Made by a program: the position numbers and the translations under genes. DNA of 63,142 bases, taken from contig CAIXHE010000131.1 in NCBI GenBank assembly GCA_903919205.1, positions 1 through 63,142 on the forward strand. Direction: 5' to 3'. This document shows, in pieces, positions 32,369 to 40,953 of this stretch; within the stretch, counting starts at the first letter, position 1; every line of letters begins with the position of its first letter. A model generated the notes under the pieces. That model was not told where the DNA came from. It saw nothing but the letters and a program-made list of their open reading frames with translations, and made no database searches. This stretch comes from an uncultured Opitutaceae bacterium. GTDB taxonomy: Bacteria > Verrucomicrobiota > Verrucomicrobiia > Opitutales > Opitutaceae.

Positions 32369-33753
32369 AGCTCGGCCGGCATCTGGAGGACCCGCGCCGA
32401 CAGGCCGTCCAGGATGGCCCCCGTGTGGGCCGTGGGCTTGTCACCGCCCGCGGCGAACGTGACGGTGGGGGTGAAGTCGTGCAGGAGGACGCAGTAGTCG
32501 CTGGTCACCATGATGCCGAGGAGCTCCCCGCTCTTGCTGAACACGAGGTCGCCCCGCGACGGCGCGAAGTCGCCGAAGAGGCGCTTGAAGAAGCGGTTGT
32601 CGACCCGCACGTAGCCGGGGTGCTTGGGGTCGAGCTTGAAGCCCAGCTCGCCGTAGCCGTTGCCACCGCCGCTGATGAGCACGGCCTCCGTGAACCGGAA
32701 GGGATCCTGCGCCAGCGGGTAAACCTTCGCCCCGAGCGCCGCCACCTGCTGGGCGGACACGGGGACGACGACCACGCGCGGGTCCGCCTCGAGGAACTCG
32801 ATCTGGGAGCCCGAGGACCTGTAGTCCGGGGGCCGGCTGAAACGGACTCCGATCGACTCCCAGTCCGCGCCGATCTCGCGCAGGGAGAAGGGCGTGTCCT
32901 CGACCTCCAGGAGGGCGTAGACCTGCTTGCCGTCCGTCGTGAACACCGTCTTCGGCGAGAGCTCGCGGACGGTGTTGCCGAAGAGGCCCTTCTTGGTCGC
33001 GCTGAAGGTGGTCTCCACCCGGTTCCCGAGGAAGTCGTTGTAGAGGACGTTGATCGTCATCGGTCGGTTGTCGCGGATCTCCTTCGTCAGCTCGCCGGAG
33101 TTCTCGGCGAGCTGGCCGACGCCCTGGGCCAGCTGGTTGGTGGCCTGCTCCACCTTCAGTCGCTCGGCGCGCTCGCTCTGGACCTGGACCTGGAGCTCGC
33201 TCGCCTGCGCGGCGAGCTGCTGCTTCTCGCGCTGCCCCACCGCGACGTCGATCTGGAGGCCCTCGATCTGCTTGCGCGCCTCGGCCTGCTGGCGCTCAAG
33301 GGCCGCGAGGGCCTGCTTCTGGCGCTCGCTCTCGGCCGCCTTGTCCTCGAGCGCGCGCTGCAGCTGGGCCAGCTGGCTGCGCGTCAGGGCGGCGTCGCGC
33401 GCCTCGGCCTGGTACCTCATGTTGAGGTCGGCCTGTGCCTTCTGCGTGTCGACGAGCTGCACGGTCAGCTTCTGGCTTTCCGACTGGAGCTCGGCCACCG
33501 ACTTCTCCCGGGCGGAAAGGGTCGAGTCCGCGCTCGCGAGCTTCTGCTCCAGGGCCTGCCGGGCGAGCTGCTCGTCAGCCAGCGACTGGCGCATCGCCTC
33601 CACCAGGTCCTGCTCCTTGGAGACCGCGTTGGCGGAGATCTGGTTGACGGGCGGCTGGCGCGGGCGCGCGGGCTCCGCCCTCTCCCACCGCGTGAGCGCG
33701 ATCAGGTTGAGGAAGAGGAAGTCTACGATGAACAGAAGGAGGGTCTTGTTCAT
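32362..33753 (-). CDS. Membrane-anchored coiled-coil protein, possible MotB/ExbD-like partner
   Basis: A 463-residue protein I do not recognise as a whole. Residues 4-21 form one hydrophobic helix with an acidic residue inside it (Asp11 in LLLFIVDFLFLNLIALT), as in ExbD, TolR and MotB. A coiled coil of about 170 residues, rich in Gln, Ala, Glu and Arg, follows (45-215). The C-terminal 235 residues form a beta-rich domain; near its end RGDLVFSKSGELLGIMV recalls the GDSGxPxFxxxGxLxGI strand pair of trypsin-like proteases, but without the catalytic Ser. Its start overlaps the upstream membrane gene by four bases, so the two should act together. Expected place: inner membrane, with the coiled coil in the periplasm if topology follows MotB. 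Confidence 0.6.
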   Translation of the reverse strand: MNKTLLLFIVDFLFLNLIALTRWERAEPARPRQPPVNQISANAVSKEQDLVEAMRQSLADEQLARQALEQKLASADSTLSAREKSVAELQSESQKLTVQLVDTQKAQADLNMRYQAEARDAALTRSQLAQLQRALEDKAAESERQKQALAALERQQAEARKQIEGLQIDVAVGQREKQQLAAQASELQVQVQSERAERLKVEQATNQLAQGVGQLAENSGELTKEIRDNRPMTINVLYNDFLGNRVETTFSATKKGLFGNTVRELSPKTVFTTDGKQVYALLEVEDTPFSLREIGADWESIGVRFSRPPDYRSSGSQIEFLEADPRVVVVPVSAQQVAALGAKVYPLAQDPFRFTEAVLISGGGNGYGELGFKLDPKHPGYVRVDNRFFKRLFGDFAPSRGDLVFSKSGELLGIMVTSDYCVLLHDFTPTVTFAAGGDKPTAHTGAILDGLSARVLQMPAELQ

Positions 33754-35423
33754 GTGGCGACGGCGGCCGCGGGCGCCGCCTGGGCCTCGAGGATCAGGCG
33801 GCGCTTGAAGCCGCGCACGTGCCGGATCTTGACCAGGGCGACGCAGATGATTCCGAACAGATTGGAGGAGTAGGCAGCGAGCAGGTTCGGCTCGATGACG
33901 CCGAGGACCTGGAGCACGAGGGCGGCCGCGGTGCCCATCATGCCCACGTACAGGCCGCTATCGAAGAGGTTCTCCTCGTTCTCCATGAGGCGGAGCTTGA
34001 GCTGGGGCGTGGCGCCCTGGGCGTCGATTTCGCGGATCTTGCGAAGGCACGTCATGTACATGACGACCTGGAGCGCGGCGAAGATGCCGATCGAGACGAG
34101 TGTGGAGGTTTCCATAGTGACGGGATTGTGGGGGGAAGCGGGCGCGGCGGCGGCTGCGGGGGCCGCCGCGGCGAGGACGGGCATGACGAGCTGGACCCGG
34201 TACTCGGAGGCGGGGGCCGCGCGCAGAAGAAAGGGCTCGGTCGCGACAACCAGGAGCGCGGACATCACCACAGCGAGCAGCGCCGCCCGGCCGTACGGCG
34301 AGGCGGGCTCGCCGGAGCCCCCGGCCGGCGAGACGATCCACAGGTCGAGGCCCCGCAGGAGCAGGTAGAGGCCGACCAAGTAGCCCAGGTACTTCAAGCC
34401 GAGCATGAGGCGCGGGTGCTCGAGCACGAGGGCGGCGGCGGCGCCCATGGCGGGTCCGGGGGAGCGGTTCACCGGGACCTCGCGCTGGAGCAGCAGGTTC
34501 ACCGCGCCCTGGCCGTCCGAGAGCGCGGTGTGGAGGTCCTCGGCGCCGGCCTTGCCGAAGCGGATCAGGTACGAGGCCACCTGGTCCGCCGAGTTGGACA
34601 TCATCGCCGCGGCGTAGATGAACGGAAGCTGGTCGGGCGCGACGCGGCTCAGCTGGGCGTACTCGCCCACGGTGCGCACGCTCCGCGCGCGCCGGAGCAG
34701 CTCCGAGAGCTGCACCCAGTCCAGCCGCCGGCCGAGCGAGAGCAGATCCATGTAGAACCCCTCGAGCTCCCCGAGCTGGTTGCGCTGCGCGGCGGCCTCG
34801 GCAAGGGTTCGAACCTCCCGCTGGAGCGTCGGGGAGAGGTGCTCGCCCTGGTAGAGGAGGCCCGTCAGGAGGATCAGGGCGTCGAGCGGCTGGCCGCCGG
34901 CGCGGTTCGCCGGCACAAACCTCCCCGTACCCGAGACGTCGCGGGTCTTAAGGATGGCCTGGACGCCGAGTGAGCCAGAGTTCGTGAGGTAGGTGCGCAC
35001 GGTCTCCCGCGCGGCCTCGGGGTAGAAGAACATGAGCACCGGCGTGCTGGCCGCGTGCACCGTGTGCTGGCGCAGCCTGAAGAGCGGGTCGAGCTGCGCG
35101 TCCCAGCCTCCCCAGGCGACGAGGGCGGGCTCCCTCGCGGAGAGCTCGGCAAGCGAGCGCTCGAGGGCAGGCGTCCCCGGGTCGCCCAACTGCTTGGAGA
35201 CCGTGAGAAGGAACCGCGCGGGGCCGATCTTCTCGGAGGCGACCAGGTCCCCGCCAAACGCGGCCACGGTCGGGGTGCCCGAGCCCGCCGATGCCAGCAG
35301 GCCCCGGCTGACCGACTTGAGGCTGACCGGCAGCAGCCACGCCATGACGGCGACGACAAGCCCTGCGAAGACAAGGGCGGGCGCCGATGCCGGGATCCTG
35401 CTGGAGGCCGATGGTGAACTCAT
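33750..35423 (-). CDS. Polytopic membrane protein, possible MotA/ExbB-like partner
   Basis: A 557-residue protein of unknown family. It has one helix at 14-34, an extramembrane region of about 300 residues (40-340, helical, no signal for an enzyme), then helices at about 342-364, 378-400, 440-460, 489-510 and 514-533. The last three, with a short charged loop and the segments DSGLYVGMMGTAAALVLQ and NLLAAYSSNLFGIICVAL, resemble the small-residue-rich final helices of ExbB/TolQ/MotA (G-L-L-G-T ... T-A-L-G-L). An Ala/Pro-rich linker is at 415-432. The start ATG faces the def gene divergently, and the gene overlaps the next one, which carries an Asp in its single helix. The stator-like reading is inference. 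Confidence 0.6.
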   Translation of the reverse strand: MSSPSASSRIPASAPALVFAGLVVAVMAWLLPVSLKSVSRGLLASAGSGTPTVAAFGGDLVASEKIGPARFLLTVSKQLGDPGTPALERSLAELSAREPALVAWGGWDAQLDPLFRLRQHTVHAASTPVLMFFYPEAARETVRTYLTNSGSLGVQAILKTRDVSGTGRFVPANRAGGQPLDALILLTGLLYQGEHLSPTLQREVRTLAEAAAQRNQLGELEGFYMDLLSLGRRLDWVQLSELLRRARSVRTVGEYAQLSRVAPDQLPFIYAAAMMSNSADQVASYLIRFGKAGAEDLHTALSDGQGAVNLLLQREVPVNRSPGPAMGAAAALVLEHPRLMLGLKYLGYLVGLYLLLRGLDLWIVSPAGGSGEPASPYGRAALLAVVMSALLVVATEPFLLRAAPASEYRVQLVMPVLAAAAPAAAAAPASPHNPVTMETSTLVSIGIFAALQVVMYMTCLRKIREIDAQGATPQLKLRLMENEENLFDSGLYVGMMGTAAALVLQVLGVIEPNLLAAYSSNLFGIICVALVKIRHVRGFKRRLILEAQAAPAAAVAT

Positions 35424-35491
35424 TCCGCGCGGGAAAGTATTGATTTGCGGGACCGGGAAGGGAGGGACACACTCTACAATCTCACCGACCG

Positions 35492-36070
35492 ATGTCCCTG
35501 GAAATTGTTCACTACAACCATCCAGTATTGCGAAAGAAAGGCGAGAAAATCACCGTGTTCAACGCGGCCCTCGGGGCGTTCGCTCAGGACATGGTCGACG
35601 CGATGCACGAGGCCCGCGGGATAGGGCTCGCCGCCCAGCAGGTGGGCCGTGCCGTGCAGCTGTGCGTGCTGGACCTGCGCGAGACCGAGGCCGAGTTTGA
35701 CTGGAAGCTCGACGGGGCGCGCACGCCGCTCGAGCTCATCATGCCGATGGTGCTCGCAAACCCGAAGGTCACCGTGGCCAAGAAGGCGCCCGCGGAGCCC
35801 CTGGAGGAGGGGTGCCTGTCGTTCCCGGAGATCCGCGGCGACGTCGTGCGCCAGACGCAGATCGTGGTCAAGTTCCACGACCAGAACGGCCATCCCCACA
35901 CCCTCGAGTGCGACGGGCTCTTGGCGCGGTGCGTGCTCCACGAGGTCGACCACCTCAACGGAATCCTGTTCATCGACCGCATGGAGAAGGCGGTGCGCGC
36001 CGGGATCGACGAGGCCGTCAAGGCGCTCGCCAAGCGCACCAAGGCCGGCAAGGCCCCGGCCGCGCCGTGA
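35492..36070 (+). CDS. def: Peptide deformylase
   Basis: A 192-residue metalloprotease that removes the formyl group from new N-termini. All three motifs are present: GIGLAAQQVG (motif 1), EGCLSFPEI (motif 2, metal-binding Cys) and CVLHEVDHLNG (motif 3, HExxH-type with HEVDH). It starts at the ATG at 35492. The stop overlaps the adenosyltransferase GTG by four bases. A short insertion before motif 2 (about 60-100) is longer than in E. coli Def but common outside proteobacteria. Confidence 0.96.
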   Translation: MSLEIVHYNHPVLRKKGEKITVFNAALGAFAQDMVDAMHEARGIGLAAQQVGRAVQLCVLDLRETEAEFDWKLDGARTPLELIMPMVLANPKVTVAKKAPAEPLEEGCLSFPEIRGDVVRQTQIVVKFHDQNGHPHTLECDGLLARCVLHEVDHLNGILFIDRMEKAVRAGIDEAVKALAKRTKAGKAPAAP

Positions 36071-36600
36071 GCATCGCGACCCGGACGGGCGACCAGGGCA
36101 CGACGGGGCTCCTGCACGGCCAGAGGGTCCCGAAGGACCACCCGCAGATCGAGGCCGTGGGCGCCTTCGACGAGCTGAACGTCGAGGTGGGCGCAGCCCG
36201 TATGCTCGCGACCGATACAGACACGCGGGAGCTCCTGCTCGGCATCCAGCGCTCGCTGGTCGCGCTCATGGGCGAGGTCGCGTGCGCCGAGGAGGACGCC
36301 GAGAGGCACTCGAGGTCGAATTTCGCGCGCCTTTCCCCCGAGGACCTGGGCGTGCTCGACCGCGCGCTGGCCGGGCTGGAGTCGAAGGGACTCAAGTTCG
36401 ACGGGTGGGCGACCCCCGGGGCGAACCCGCTCTCGCTCGCGTTCGAGCGGGCGAGGGTCGCCGCCCGGCGCGCGGAGCGCCGCCTGGCGGTGCTCCCCGG
36501 GCTCGGCCGCAGCCTGAGGCCGCTGCTCCTGCAGTGGACCAACCGCCTCTCCGACCTGCTTTGGCTCCTGGCGCGTGAGGCCGAGACCGGCCCGTCGTAG
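36067..36600 (+). CDS. Cob(I)alamin adenosyltransferase (PduO type)
   Basis: A 177-residue trimeric-type ATP:cob(I)alamin adenosyltransferase. It starts with the family's SIATRTGDQGTTGLLHG nucleotide-binding block, then VGAFDELNVEVGAAR and FDGWATPGANPLSLAFERARVAARRAER, the usual C-terminal active-site helix. It makes adenosylcobalamin from reduced corrinoid and ATP. The GTG at 36067 overlaps the def stop by four bases. The downstream DUF6580 protein belongs to a class named as putative transporters, so a corrinoid uptake link is possible but not shown. Confidence 0.92.
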   Translation: MSIATRTGDQGTTGLLHGQRVPKDHPQIEAVGAFDELNVEVGAARMLATDTDTRELLLGIQRSLVALMGEVACAEEDAERHSRSNFARLSPEDLGVLDRALAGLESKGLKFDGWATPGANPLSLAFERARVAARRAERRLAVLPGLGRSLRPLLLQWTNRLSDLLWLLAREAETGPS

Positions 36601-36661
36601 CGCCGGGGCCCCGGGGCGCCCCGGGCTTGAAATCGCCGACCGGGCCGTCCATGGTCCGCAA

Positions 36662-37243
36662 ATGGCGCCTGCACTCCTCGTACTCTTCCTCGTGGCCGGC
36701 TGGCGCATCGTCACGCTGTACGTGCCGGTGCTCAGCAACTTCTCGCCCGTGATGGCGCTGGCGTTCTGCGCGGGCGCCTACGGGCGGGGCCGCTGGATGC
36801 GGCTGGCTCCGTTTGCGGGCCTGGTCCTCTCGGACCTCTACATCGACCGCTACTACGCGAGCGTCTACCACTACGGCTGGGATGTGCCCTCGGCGCTCCT
36901 TCGGATCGCCTGCTTCGGCGCCGCGCTCGGCCTCGGCCTAGCCGTGGCCAGCCGGCGCAACTGGGTCACGCTGCTGGGCGGCGCGCTCGGCGGCTCGCTC
37001 CTCTTCTACGTCGTGACGAACACGGCCTCGTGGTTCTCCGACGCCGGCTACGCGCGCTCCGCCGCCGGCTGGTGGCAGGCCCTGACGGTGGGCCACCCCC
37101 AGTACGCGCCCACCCTGTTCTTCTTCCGCAATTCCCTCGTGAGCGACCTCTTGTTCACCGCGGGCTTCGCCCTGGCCGTGGAATACGGCCGGATGCGCCG
37201 CGGCGACCCGAGCCTGCTCGGGCTAAAGCAGGTCGGCCGCTAG
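36662..37243 (+). CDS. DUF6580 family membrane protein (putative transporter component)
   Basis: A 193-residue membrane protein with about five hydrophobic helices. The segments LSNFSPVMALAFCAGAYG, PFAGLVLSDLYI and FYVVTNTASWFSD are typical of DUF6580, whose shape recalls substrate-binding subunits of ECF transporters. It starts at the ATG at 36662, 61 bases after the adenosyltransferase gene. The 3' end overlaps the convergent phoH gene by 21 bases. Substrate unknown; cobalamin or a precursor would fit the neighbour. Confidence 0.75.
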   Translation: MAPALLVLFLVAGWRIVTLYVPVLSNFSPVMALAFCAGAYGRGRWMRLAPFAGLVLSDLYIDRYYASVYHYGWDVPSALLRIACFGAALGLGLAVASRRNWVTLLGGALGGSLLFYVVTNTASWFSDAGYARSAAGWWQALTVGHPQYAPTLFFFRNSLVSDLLFTAGFALAVEYGRMRRGDPSLLGLKQVGR

Positions 37244-38749
37244 CTCGGCAAGGCGGGAGCGCTCACCCTTCGAGAGGGTGACGTGGGCGGCGAGTGCCTG
37301 CCCCTTCATCCGGTCGTGGCAGTACACGAGGCCGTTGCTGCGCGAGTCGACGTAGGGATTGTCGATCTGAGCGGGGTCTCCGATCAGGATGATCTTGGAG
37401 CCCTCCGAGATGCGCGTGATGACCGTCTTCACCTCGTGGGGCGTCAGCTGCTGGGCCTCGTCGAGGATGAAGAAACGGCGGGCGATGGAGCGGCCGCGGA
37501 TGAAGCAGAGGGCCTCGATCTCGACCAGGCCGCTCTTCAGCAGGCGCTCGTAGGGCTTCACCAGGGGGGCCGCCGCGTGCGCGGAGTGGCCGTTCTGGGA
37601 CGAGGCCTGCGACACCATCAGCTCCTCGCGCTTCCAGTGCTTCTTCTTGGAGACCTTCTTCGCAGCGAACTGGGGCTCCTTCGGCGGCTTCGAGGGGATC
37701 AGCACCTCGAGCGCGTCGTAGTAGGGCTGCAGCCAGGGCTTCATCTTCTCGTCGAGCGTTCCGGGCAGGAATCCGATGTCCTTGCCGAGCGAGATGACCG
37801 GTCGGGAGATGGAGACGCCGTCGTAGCGCGAGTTCTCCTCGAGCGTCTGGTGGAGGGCGCAGGCCGTCGTCAGGAGCGTCTTGCCGGTGCCGGCCTTGCC
37901 GAAGCAGGTGAGGACGTGGATGCTGTCGTCCAGGAGCGCGTCCATCAGGAACTGCTGCTCCAGGTTGCGTGCGCGGATCGGGATGCCGCCCGGGGCCTTG
38001 ACGTACTCCGGGATCTTCAGGCGGTGCACGAAGCCGTCCCCGAAGTAGCGCGCGGGCATCGTCTTTCCCTCGTCGGAGCGCAGGAGCACGTACTCGTTCA
38101 GGTAGAGGGTCTTCGCGGCGCGCGCGTCGATCTCGAAGCGGCCCTCGGAGCAGAAGCGCTGCAGCTCGTAGATGGAGAGCGCGATCTCGCGGTAGCTGGC
38201 CTCCTCGGTGTCCTGCGGGACCTTGTCGTTCAGGTAGTCCTCCGACTCGAGGCCGACCGCGCGCGCCTTCAGCTGCACGTTGACGTCCTTGGTCACGAGC
38301 ACCGTCGGCGGGGGGAACCGCTCCTGAACAAACAGGGCCGAGGCGATGATGCGGTTGTCCTTCTTCGAGAGGTCGGGAAGCACGGCCCTCAGGCGGTCCA
38401 TCGCCGGCGAGCGGCGGTTGGGCTCCATCAGGTACGGGTTGATGATGACCGAGAGCGTGCCGCCGTTAGGGAGCTCGACGCCCTCGAGCATGGAGCGCGA
38501 GTCGGGCAGCAGCTCCTGGAGGATGCGGTGGACGCGGCGGGCGTTGCGCCCCCGCTCGGTCGACTGCTCGGTCTTTATCGCGTCAAGCTCCTCGAGGACC
38601 TCCACGGGTATGGCGAGGTTGTTTTCCTCGAATTTGTAAATCGATTGCGGATCGTGAATCAGGACATTCGTGTCGAGCACGAACGTCTTCACCTTGGCCG
38701 TAACCCTGATCCGCGAGATGGGGGCTGTAGCCCCGCGCGAGGTTTCCAT
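37223..38749 (-). CDS. PIN-PhoH family RNase/ATPase (YlaK type)
   Basis: A 508-residue two-domain protein. Residues 20-165 form a PIN nuclease domain (KTFVLDTNVLIHD, EVLEELDAIK, acidic residues for metal). Residues 250-505 form the PhoH ATPase with Walker A FGKAGTGKTLL and Walker B FFILDEAQQLTPHEVKT followed by LIGDPAQID. It is thought to act on RNA, with ATP-driven unwinding plus cleavage. The order and length match YlaK-like proteins, which differ from short PhoH. A variable Lys/Ser-rich insert (about 370-400) interrupts the ATPase. It stands alone; the 120 bases upstream are AT-rich and probably contain its promoter. Confidence 0.93.
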   Translation of the reverse strand: METSRGATAPISRIRVTAKVKTFVLDTNVLIHDPQSIYKFEENNLAIPVEVLEELDAIKTEQSTERGRNARRVHRILQELLPDSRSMLEGVELPNGGTLSVIINPYLMEPNRRSPAMDRLRAVLPDLSKKDNRIIASALFVQERFPPPTVLVTKDVNVQLKARAVGLESEDYLNDKVPQDTEEASYREIALSIYELQRFCSEGRFEIDARAAKTLYLNEYVLLRSDEGKTMPARYFGDGFVHRLKIPEYVKAPGGIPIRARNLEQQFLMDALLDDSIHVLTCFGKAGTGKTLLTTACALHQTLEENSRYDGVSISRPVISLGKDIGFLPGTLDEKMKPWLQPYYDALEVLIPSKPPKEPQFAAKKVSKKKHWKREELMVSQASSQNGHSAHAAAPLVKPYERLLKSGLVEIEALCFIRGRSIARRFFILDEAQQLTPHEVKTVITRISEGSKIILIGDPAQIDNPYVDSRSNGLVYCHDRMKGQALAAHVTLSKGERSRLAELAADLL

Positions 38750-38869
38750 CGAAGGTTGGTAGTAACTTGTTAATAACTTGGCACCTTCCCACTTCCCTGT
38801 CCAATCAAGAATCGACCTGTTGGGTTACAATCTTAAGCAGCTAGCGGGCCATACGGCGAGCGGCCGCGC

Positions 38870-40015
38870 TCAGGCGCGGGCGACCTCGACCCGGCGCCCC
38901 CCCTGGGCCGCCGAGGCGTAGATGGCCTCGATGATGGCCATGTGGTCGCGCCCCATGGATCCCGGCACCGGGGTCTCACGCCCGGTCAGGATGCAGGAGG
39001 CGAAATCGTCCATCTGGAGGGCCTGCTGGGGGACGGGCGTGATCGCGAGGGGGCCCCGCGAGGTGTCGACCTCGATGCCCCGGTAGCCGTAGGCGGGATC
39101 GATGCGGATCCATCCCCTGGCTCCCTCGGCCCTGAAGAAATTGTTGTTGCGGGCGTAGCTTGAGGAGGCGTCGCAGACCACGCCTGCCGGGAACTCCATC
39201 CGCCACTCGATCGTCTCCTCGACCTCGTTGAACAGCTCGGGCCGCGTCTTCGGGAGCTCGCGGGCTGTGACCGCGACCGGCTGGGCGCGCGCGGCGCGGC
39301 AGGCCGCCTGGATCACGTAGATGCCGACGTCCATCAGGGGGCCCCCCCCGGAGAGCGACTTCTCGATGCGCCAGGCCCTCTGGGTGAAGGTCCAGCTGTG
39401 CTCTCCCGAGAGACGGTCCAGGGTCCCGAAGTCCTTCTCGCGCGCGAGGCGGTCGAGCTCGATGTGGTGAGGGTCGAACTGGAGGCGGTAGCCGATCGAG
39501 AGCTTCACTCCGGCCTTGCGGCAGGCGGCCATCATCTTGTCGCAGTCGGCGACGCTGTTGGCCATGGGCTTCTCGCAGATGACGTGCTTGCCGGCCTCGG
39601 CGACGCGGATCACGTGCTCGGGGTGGAGGCCGTTCGGCGTCACCACGTAGACAATATCGATGTCCGGGTTGCCCGCGAGCTGGTGGATCGCCGAGTAGTC
39701 CCAGATGTTCGCCTCCGGGAACCCGTACTTCTGGCTCCACTTGACGCCCTTCTCGCGGGAGCCCGTCACGACCCCGGCGAGGCGGCAGAGCTGGGTCTTC
39801 TGGAGGGCGGGGGCGAGCTCGCCGCGCGAGTAGAGGCCGAGGCCCATGAGAGCGATGCCGAGCTTGCGCCGGCCCCCCTGGGTGGCCTCGGCGAGCTCCG
39901 CAGCGAGCGCTCCCGCGGCGCCGCCGCCGACGCAGGCGGCGCCGAGCGCTACGGCGCGAACAAAGTCTCTGCGGCTGGGGTGGGAGCGGAGGGCACCGGG
40001 GTCTGCAGGGTTCAT
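38870..40015 (-). CDS. Gfo/Idh/MocA family oxidoreductase with Tat signal
   Basis: A 381-residue NAD(P)-dependent oxidoreductase. The N-terminus has a twin-arginine signal (SRRDFVRAVALGAACVGGG), the Rossmann domain follows (KLGIALMGLGLYSRGELAPAL), and EKPMANSVADC supplies the Lys-Pro of the family. The C-terminal domain resembles glucose-fructose oxidoreductase. I chose the ATG at 40015 because it places the twin Arg near the start; 26 more codons are open upstream. The Tat signal implies export folded with bound cofactor, and tatC is in this window at 55322-56311. Substrate: a sugar, not determined. Confidence 0.9.
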   Translation of the reverse strand: MNPADPGALRSHPSRRDFVRAVALGAACVGGGAAGALAAELAEATQGGRRKLGIALMGLGLYSRGELAPALQKTQLCRLAGVVTGSREKGVKWSQKYGFPEANIWDYSAIHQLAGNPDIDIVYVVTPNGLHPEHVIRVAEAGKHVICEKPMANSVADCDKMMAACRKAGVKLSIGYRLQFDPHHIELDRLAREKDFGTLDRLSGEHSWTFTQRAWRIEKSLSGGGPLMDVGIYVIQAACRAARAQPVAVTARELPKTRPELFNEVEETIEWRMEFPAGVVCDASSSYARNNNFFRAEGARGWIRIDPAYGYRGIEVDTSRGPLAITPVPQQALQMDDFASCILTGRETPVPGSMGRDHMAIIEAIYASAAQGGRRVEVARA

Positions 40016-40099
40016 GGTGAGTGGGGGGACTCGGTCATTGGCACCGCCTTGGCAGGACGACCTCCACCCAATCCAAGTTGCGCCGCGGCGCAAGCCCGC

Positions 40100-40546
40100 T
40101 CAGCCCGGCAGGCTCCCCCGCGCGGCGCCCTGGAGGGTGCGGTAGTCGTCGTCCAAGGGCTTGAACCCGAGGTGGAGCCAAAAAGCCATCGCCGAGGGGT
40201 TCGTGTCCATGACGAAGAGGTTGCACCTTGCGACGCCCTGTCGGGCGAGCGCCCGGAGGCTCAGATCGACCAGCCTGCGCGCTATTCCCTTGCCCCGGAA
40301 TCGCTTGTCCACGGCTAGGTGCCTCAGGATGCCCCGCCGTCCGTCATGGCCGCAGAGCACGGTGCCGACCAGCTTGCCCGCGGAGGTGGCCACGAAGCAC
40401 AGGCCCCGGTTTCGGCGCAGGTAGAGGGCGATGCCGGCCCGCCGGTCATCCGCGGTGACGCACATCCCCTCCGTGCGCCTCCACAGCGCGACGGCCCTGC
40501 GGTGGTCGCGCAGGCTCATCGGCCGGTAGGCGATCCTCGGCCTCAT
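40100..40546 (-). CDS. GNAT family N-acetyltransferase
   Basis: A 148-residue acetyltransferase. The acetyl-CoA loop is RFRGKGIARRLVDLSLRAL (the R/Q-x-x-G-x-G/A pattern), preceded by GILRHLAVDKRFRG, and the C-terminal NPSAMAFWLHLGFKP is the usual last strand-helix. The size and pattern are close to YpeA-type acetyltransferases. Substrate unknown. The ATG overlaps the VOC gene by four bases, making the last of three overlapping genes DUF1697-VOC-GNAT. Confidence 0.92.
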   Translation of the reverse strand: MRPRIAYRPMSLRDHRRAVALWRRTEGMCVTADDRRAGIALYLRRNRGLCFVATSAGKLVGTVLCGHDGRRGILRHLAVDKRFRGKGIARRLVDLSLRALARQGVARCNLFVMDTNPSAMAFWLHLGFKPLDDDYRTLQGAARGSLPG

Positions 40547-40953
40547 GGCGCGTGACCCTGCACCCGGCGCGGCATGATCAGGTCCCAGGGATTCCCGTAG
40601 AGGTCCTCGAAGACCGCCACGGTGCCATAGGGCTCGATCCGCGGCGCCTCGCGGAAGCGTACGCCCGCGGCAAGCATGGCCGCGTGGTCACGCTTGAAGT
40701 CGTCGGTCTCAAGGAAGAGGAACACGCGGCCGCCCGCCTGCCGGCCCACGGCCTCCTCCTGCTCCGCGCCCACGGCCTTGGCGAGGAGGAGCCTGCATCC
40801 GCCCGAGCCGGGGGCCTCAAGGAGCACCCAGCGCTTTCCGCCCCCCTGGTCGGTGTCCTCCACCAGGCGAAAGCTCATCCTGCGCGTGAAGAAGGCGATC
40901 GCCTCGTCGTAGTCGCGCACGAGGAGGGCGAGGGCGGCCAGCGACTGCCTCAT
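40543..40953 (-). CDS. VOC (glyoxalase/bleomycin resistance) family protein
   Basis: A 136-residue protein with two beta-alpha-beta-beta-beta modules of the vicinal oxygen chelate fold: LALLVRDYDEAIAFFTRRMSF at the front, GGRVFLFLETDDFKRDHA in the middle and VAVFEDLYGNPWDLIMPR at the end. The final Asp/Trp-Asp-Leu-Ile strand is typical of small single-domain members. Metal ligands cannot be assigned with certainty. The ATG at 40953 overlaps the DUF1697 gene by four bases and the stop overlaps the GNAT gene. Confidence 0.88.
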   Translation of the reverse strand: MRQSLAALALLVRDYDEAIAFFTRRMSFRLVEDTDQGGGKRWVLLEAPGSGGCRLLLAKAVGAEQEEAVGRQAGGRVFLFLETDDFKRDHAAMLAAGVRFREAPRIEPYGTVAVFEDLYGNPWDLIMPRRVQGHAP

